Source: Blautia sp.
GTDB taxonomy: Bacteria; Bacillota; Clostridia; Lachnospirales; Lachnospiraceae
Reading direction: 5' to 3'
Length of the DNA: 35,992 nt
NCBI GenBank assembly: GCA_021772055.1
Contig: JAETNR010000046.1
Coordinates: 1 to 35,992 of the forward strand
Part shown: positions 32,941-35,992 of the stretch, one piece after another
Layout: every line of letters starts with the position of its first letter
Numbering within the stretch: position 1 is the first letter of the stretch
Made by a program: the position numbers and the translations under genes
Notes under the pieces: generated by a model
Databases searched by the model: none
Seen by the model: only the letters and a program-made list of their open reading frames with translations
What the model was told of the DNA's origin: nothing

Positions 32941-34299
32941 TTATTTTTCCAATATGTCACGGATGTCGCGCAGACCCTTGTTGGTGGTTACAATGATGAC
33001 AGTATCGCCTACCTGGATGGTATCCTGGCCTCTGGGAACGCGTACAGAGCCTCCCCGGTGCAGACAGCCCACCAGAAGATTTTTCTTCAGATGAAGCTGG
33101 GAAAGGGGGACGCCAACCACAGGAGAGTTTTCATTAATATTAAATTCCAGAGCCTCTGCCTGGTTATCCAGAATATGATAAAGTGTTTCTACATTACATC
33201 CGATAGTGTTCTGCATCGCACGAACATACTGGAGAATATAATCTGCAGTGATGTATTTCGGATAGATCACACTTCCGATATCCAGAGAATCAATAATGTC
33301 ATCAAAGGAAAGACGGTTGACCTTTGCCACTACTTTGGCATTGGAGACCGTTTTTGCAAAAAGAGAAAGGAAAATATTCTCCTCATCCAAATTGGTCAGT
33401 GCCACGATGGATTCTGCCTGGGAAAGGCCTTCCCCCATCAGAAGCCGGCGGTCTGTGCCGTCACCGTTAATGACGGTAACACCCTGAAGAAGGTCGCTTA
33501 ATTCCTCACAGCGCGCTTTATCCTTTTCCAGAATCTTTACTCCGATCTTCATGGCCATCAGGGCCTTTGCAAGATAATAGGAAATGGTACCTCCGCCTAT
33601 GATGATGGTATTTTTTACCTGGTTGGTCTTCAGGCCGATCTTTTTGAAGAAAAGGGCTGCATTCTGGGGGGAAGCAATGATGGAAACCAGGTCACCGTTA
33701 TGGAGAATATGATTTCCTCCGGGAATGGAAATCCTGTCCTTGCTTTCAATGGCGCAAAAAAGAACATCGCAGCGAAGCTTCTCAGTGATCAGAAATATGG
33801 ACATCCCATCCAGGCCGAATTCAGGCATGACTTTAAATTTCAGAAGTTCTACGCGACCTCTGGCAAAAGTGTCGATCTTGATGGCTGAAGGAAAACGCAG
33901 AAGGCGGTAAATTTCCGCAGCAGCGGCAGCTTCCGGATTGATAATCATGGAAATTCCAAGGCGTTCCTTAATAAAGCCAATCTCCTGGTGATAAATGGGA
34001 TTCCGCACACGGGCAATGGTATGGCATGTACTTGTTTTGCTTGCTACCAGGCAGCAGAGCAGGTTCAGTTCATCCGAAGCAGTAACCGCAATCAGGATAT
34101 CCGCAGTGGAAATGCCTGCTTCCATCAGGGTATTGATGCTGGCGCCATTACCAACGATCCCCATGGCATCGATATTTTCTGTAATAGAATTGATCTTCTC
34201 CGCATCTGTGTCGATCAATGTTAGGTCTGTTTCTTCTTCCTGCAATTGTTCTGCAAGGGTACGTCCGACTTTGCCGCACCCGACAATAATGATTTGCAT
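32941..34299 (-). CDS. trkA: Trk system potassium uptake regulator TrkA
   Basis: This cytosolic gating subunit has 452 residues in two RCK modules. The first NAD-binding fold begins MQIIIVGCGKVGRTLAEQL, the second near residue 230 at NTIIIGGGTISYYLAKAL; each is followed by a TrkA-C domain (about 140-220 and 365-450). GGAGG lies five bases before the ATG. Related RCK-C domains in Firmicutes bind c-di-AMP; whether this one does is not shown by the sequence. It leads the operon with trkH. Confidence 0.96.
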   Translation of the reverse strand: MQIIIVGCGKVGRTLAEQLQEEETDLTLIDTDAEKINSITENIDAMGIVGNGASINTLMEAGISTADILIAVTASDELNLLCCLVASKTSTCHTIARVRNPIYHQEIGFIKERLGISMIINPEAAAAAEIYRLLRFPSAIKIDTFARGRVELLKFKVMPEFGLDGMSIFLITEKLRCDVLFCAIESKDRISIPGGNHILHNGDLVSIIASPQNAALFFKKIGLKTNQVKNTIIIGGGTISYYLAKALMAMKIGVKILEKDKARCEELSDLLQGVTVINGDGTDRRLLMGEGLSQAESIVALTNLDEENIFLSLFAKTVSNAKVVAKVNRLSFDDIIDSLDIGSVIYPKYITADYILQYVRAMQNTIGCNVETLYHILDNQAEALEFNINENSPVVGVPLSQLHLKKNLLVGCLHRGGSVRVPRGQDTIQVGDTVIIVTTNKGLRDIRDILEK

Positions 34300-34359
34300 A
34301 GTTCCTCCGAATAGTAAATTAGTTTTGGGCAGTATTTCTACATCATACTTAATGTTTGT

Positions 34360-34387
34360 ATTATATCACTGTCCCGGTGTTTTTCAA
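34360..34387 (-). promoter_or_regulatory. Promoter of trkA-trkH
   Basis: On the minus strand TTGAAA (34382-34387), a 16-base spacer and TATAAT (34360-34365) with an extended TGA. The leader is about 55 bases; no riboswitch fold was recognised in it. Confidence 0.8.
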
Positions 34388-34438
34388 CTGCCAAATTGCA
34401 TAGAAGAGTTGGGAAAAAGAGAAATTTTGTTATGAAAA

Positions 34439-34467
34439 TAGACAATTTAAAACTTTTTGCTTATAAT
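34439..34467 (+). promoter_or_regulatory. Promoter of the second MATE gene
   Basis: TAGACA (34439-34444), a 17-base spacer and TATAAT (34462-34467). It diverges from the trkA promoter, 51 bases away. Confidence 0.7.
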
Positions 34468-34514
34468 TGATACGGTGATAAGGCTTATTAATAATGAGGC
34501 GAGGAGTTAAGAAA

Positions 34515-35846
34515 ATGAAGGAAATGAACCTGACAGAAGGAAATATTTTAAAAAAATTGCTGATATTTGCCATTCCCTTTCTGATTGCCAATGGGCTGCA
34601 GTCTCTGTATGGGGCGGTGGATCTTTTTGTAATAGGGCGTTATTGCGGTGCGGAGAGTGTGGCGGCGGTTTCTACAGGAACCCAGGTAACACAGATCGTT
34701 ACAAGCCTGGTAACAGGACTGACCCTTGGCAGTACCATTTTGATCGGGCAGTACAAAGGAGAAGGGGATGAGGAGCGGGTAAAGCGGACGATTGGGACAA
34801 CTCTGACAGTGTTTGCAGGAGTGGCGCTTTTTTTGACAGTGGTGATGCTGGTTTTTGAGAGACCGCTTCTGGAGCTCCTGCGGACACCGGAGGAATCCTT
34901 TGAACGTACCATGCAGTATGTGTCAGTGTGCTTGCTTGGAAATATTTTTATCTGCGGCTATAATGCCATCAGTGCGATCCTGAGGGGATGCGGAGATTCG
35001 GCAAGGCCTATGATTTTTGTGGGAATCGCCTGCATACTGAATATTATACTGGATTTCATCTTTGTGAAATTCTGCGGATGGAACGTGGCAGGAACTGCAC
35101 TGGCTACGGTAATTTCCCAGGCAGTGAGTATGATGGCTGCCATTGCTTATTTGAAAAGGCATGACTTTTTATTTGATTTTAAGCCGGCAAGCTTTCGGCC
35201 TGTATGGGCACTGGTGAAGAAGCTGGCGGCAGTGGGAATTCCCATTTCCTTTCAGGAGATGATGGTGCGCATTTCTTTTTTATACTTGATGGCAGTTATG
35301 AACAATTGCGGTGTTTATGCTGCATCGGTTGTAGGGATCGGAAGTAAGTATGATGTTTTCGCCATGCTGGCATCTACTTCTATGGCCAATGCCCTGGCTG
35401 CGGTGACTGCCCAGAATATGGGAGCCGGGAAGCCGGAGCGTGCACGGAAATCTCTGTGGTATGGCATAGGGTTTGCACTTTTTATTTCCTGCCTGTTCTG
35501 GGGATGGGCCCAGGTGGATCCGGCGTCCATGATCCGGGTTTTCTCCAATGACGAAAATATGGTGAAAGCGGGCATGCCGTTCTTTAGATCCTGCAGCTAT
35601 GACTACCTTATGGTTGCATTGGTATTCTGCCTTAACGGATATCTGAATGGAAGGCAAAAGACGGTTTGGACCATGGTAAGCTGCAGTGTGGGAGCACTGG
35701 CTTTACGAATTCCCATGGTTTACTTTTTCGCGGAGCATTATGGGGATCACCTTGGCAGGCTTGGAATGATCGCGCCTATTGTTTCCGGAATCATGATGTG
35801 CTATACTTTGGTATATGTGCTGTATGAGGGAAGAAAACGTACATGA
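34515..35846 (+). CDS. MATE-family multidrug/toxin exporter (second)
   Basis: The 443-residue integral membrane protein has about twelve spans and MATE signatures: KKLLIFAIPFLIANGLQSLY, VDLFVIGRYCG and AISAILRGCGDSARP. It differs clearly from the exporter at 17212, so the two are not a recent duplication. ATG 34515 follows GGAG (34503-34506) by eight bases; an upstream ATG at 34494 overlaps that site. Substrate unknown. The gene downstream starts about 20 bases after its stop, suggesting an operon. Confidence 0.93.
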   Translation: MKEMNLTEGNILKKLLIFAIPFLIANGLQSLYGAVDLFVIGRYCGAESVAAVSTGTQVTQIVTSLVTGLTLGSTILIGQYKGEGDEERVKRTIGTTLTVFAGVALFLTVVMLVFERPLLELLRTPEESFERTMQYVSVCLLGNIFICGYNAISAILRGCGDSARPMIFVGIACILNIILDFIFVKFCGWNVAGTALATVISQAVSMMAAIAYLKRHDFLFDFKPASFRPVWALVKKLAAVGIPISFQEMMVRISFLYLMAVMNNCGVYAASVVGIGSKYDVFAMLASTSMANALAAVTAQNMGAGKPERARKSLWYGIGFALFISCLFWGWAQVDPASMIRVFSNDENMVKAGMPFFRSCSYDYLMVALVFCLNGYLNGRQKTVWTMVSCSVGALALRIPMVYFFAEHYGDHLGRLGMIAPIVSGIMMCYTLVYVLYEGRKRT

Positions 35847-35867
35847 AACCCATCGAGAGGATGAGAA

Positions 35868-35992
35868 GTGAGAGGTGATCGCTTGGATACAGGACTTGGT
35901 AATTTGAGCGTTGAAGATATCAGCGTGGAAAAGATAGAAGAAAAGGCCAACAGGGTGTACGAATATTTACAGAAACAGCTTCCGTCCATCAT
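35868..35992 (+). CDS. Partial gene, possibly a mechanosensitive channel (MscS-like)
   Basis: Only the first 37-41 residues are present before the window ends. GTG 35868 (site GAGAGGA upstream) and TTG 35883 (site AGGTGA four bases upstream) are both in frame; which is used is unclear. The visible protein starts LDTGLGNLSVEDISVEKIEE and ends EYLQKQLPSII. This short charged helix leading into what may be a membrane span recalls the N-terminus of small-conductance mechanosensitive channels, but it is too short for a firm call. Confidence 0.55.
   Translation, partial: MRGDRLDTGLGNLSVEDISVEKIEEKANRVYEYLQKQLPSI

Overview
The window looks like chromosomal DNA of an anaerobic, spore-forming gut Firmicute of the Lachnospiraceae, most likely Blautia or a close relative. 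The evidence is moderate GC, AGGAGG-type ribosome binding sites, sigma-A promoters close to consensus, a T-box leader, the sporulation pair spoIIGA-sigE, and a GH31 alpha-glucosidase that from memory matches the Blautia (Ruminococcus) obeum enzyme Ro-alphaG1 almost residue for residue around its active site. The genus call is inference. No phage, integrase, IS element, CRISPR array, rRNA or tRNA gene was found.

Layout. 1-216: three near-identical 72-bp tandem repeats. 272-3189: thrC-dgt, translationally coupled. 3269-4997: pckA with its own promoter and terminator. 4998-5721: a gene-poor gap with a candidate C-rich small RNA ending in a very strong terminator, then a decayed Rpn-type nuclease fragment. 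5722-7347: a SEC-C motif protein and a Gfo/Idh/MocA oxidoreductase. 7363-9923: a perfect sigma-A promoter, a threonine-type T-box leader, a small membrane protein and thrS. 10107-11847: divergent aroE and aroD (shikimate pathway). 11822-13597: spoIIGA-sigE behind a Spo0A-type promoter whose upstream 0A box lies inside aroD. 13615-18573: an AraC regulator divergent from GH31 alpha-glucosidase, a helical protein of unknown function and a MATE transporter. 18595-20490: phenylacetate-CoA ligase and a double-ACT protein. 20506-26613: a LacI-family regulator, an operator-rich AT spacer, then a sugar operon (fucose/arabinose isomerase-like enzyme, two-subunit transketolase, FGGY kinase). 26634-30731: a secreted SH3b protein, a convergent HTH protein with a large unknown domain, and a NifX-like protein coupled to a PflX-type radical SAM enzyme. 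30732-31434: a promoter followed at once by a terminator, then a decayed KaiC/PEP-synthase-like gene. 31434-34387: trkA-trkH potassium uptake on the minus strand. 34439-35992: a second MATE transporter and the start of one more gene, cut by the window edge.

How the parts fit. Most of the window is core metabolism: threonine synthesis and charging, PEP/oxaloacetate balance, shikimate pathway, dNTP control and K+ uptake. Sporulation and carbohydrate use are added to it. The least explained parts are the small RNA candidate at 5106-5240, the isomerase-transketolase-kinase operon with its palindromic operators, the about 40-nt promoter-terminator unit at 30892-30967, and the NifX/PflX pair. The spoIIG control region is a clear case of a known regulatory design. 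Start codons were chosen from visible ribosome binding sites, so several proteins are shorter than their longest open frame.
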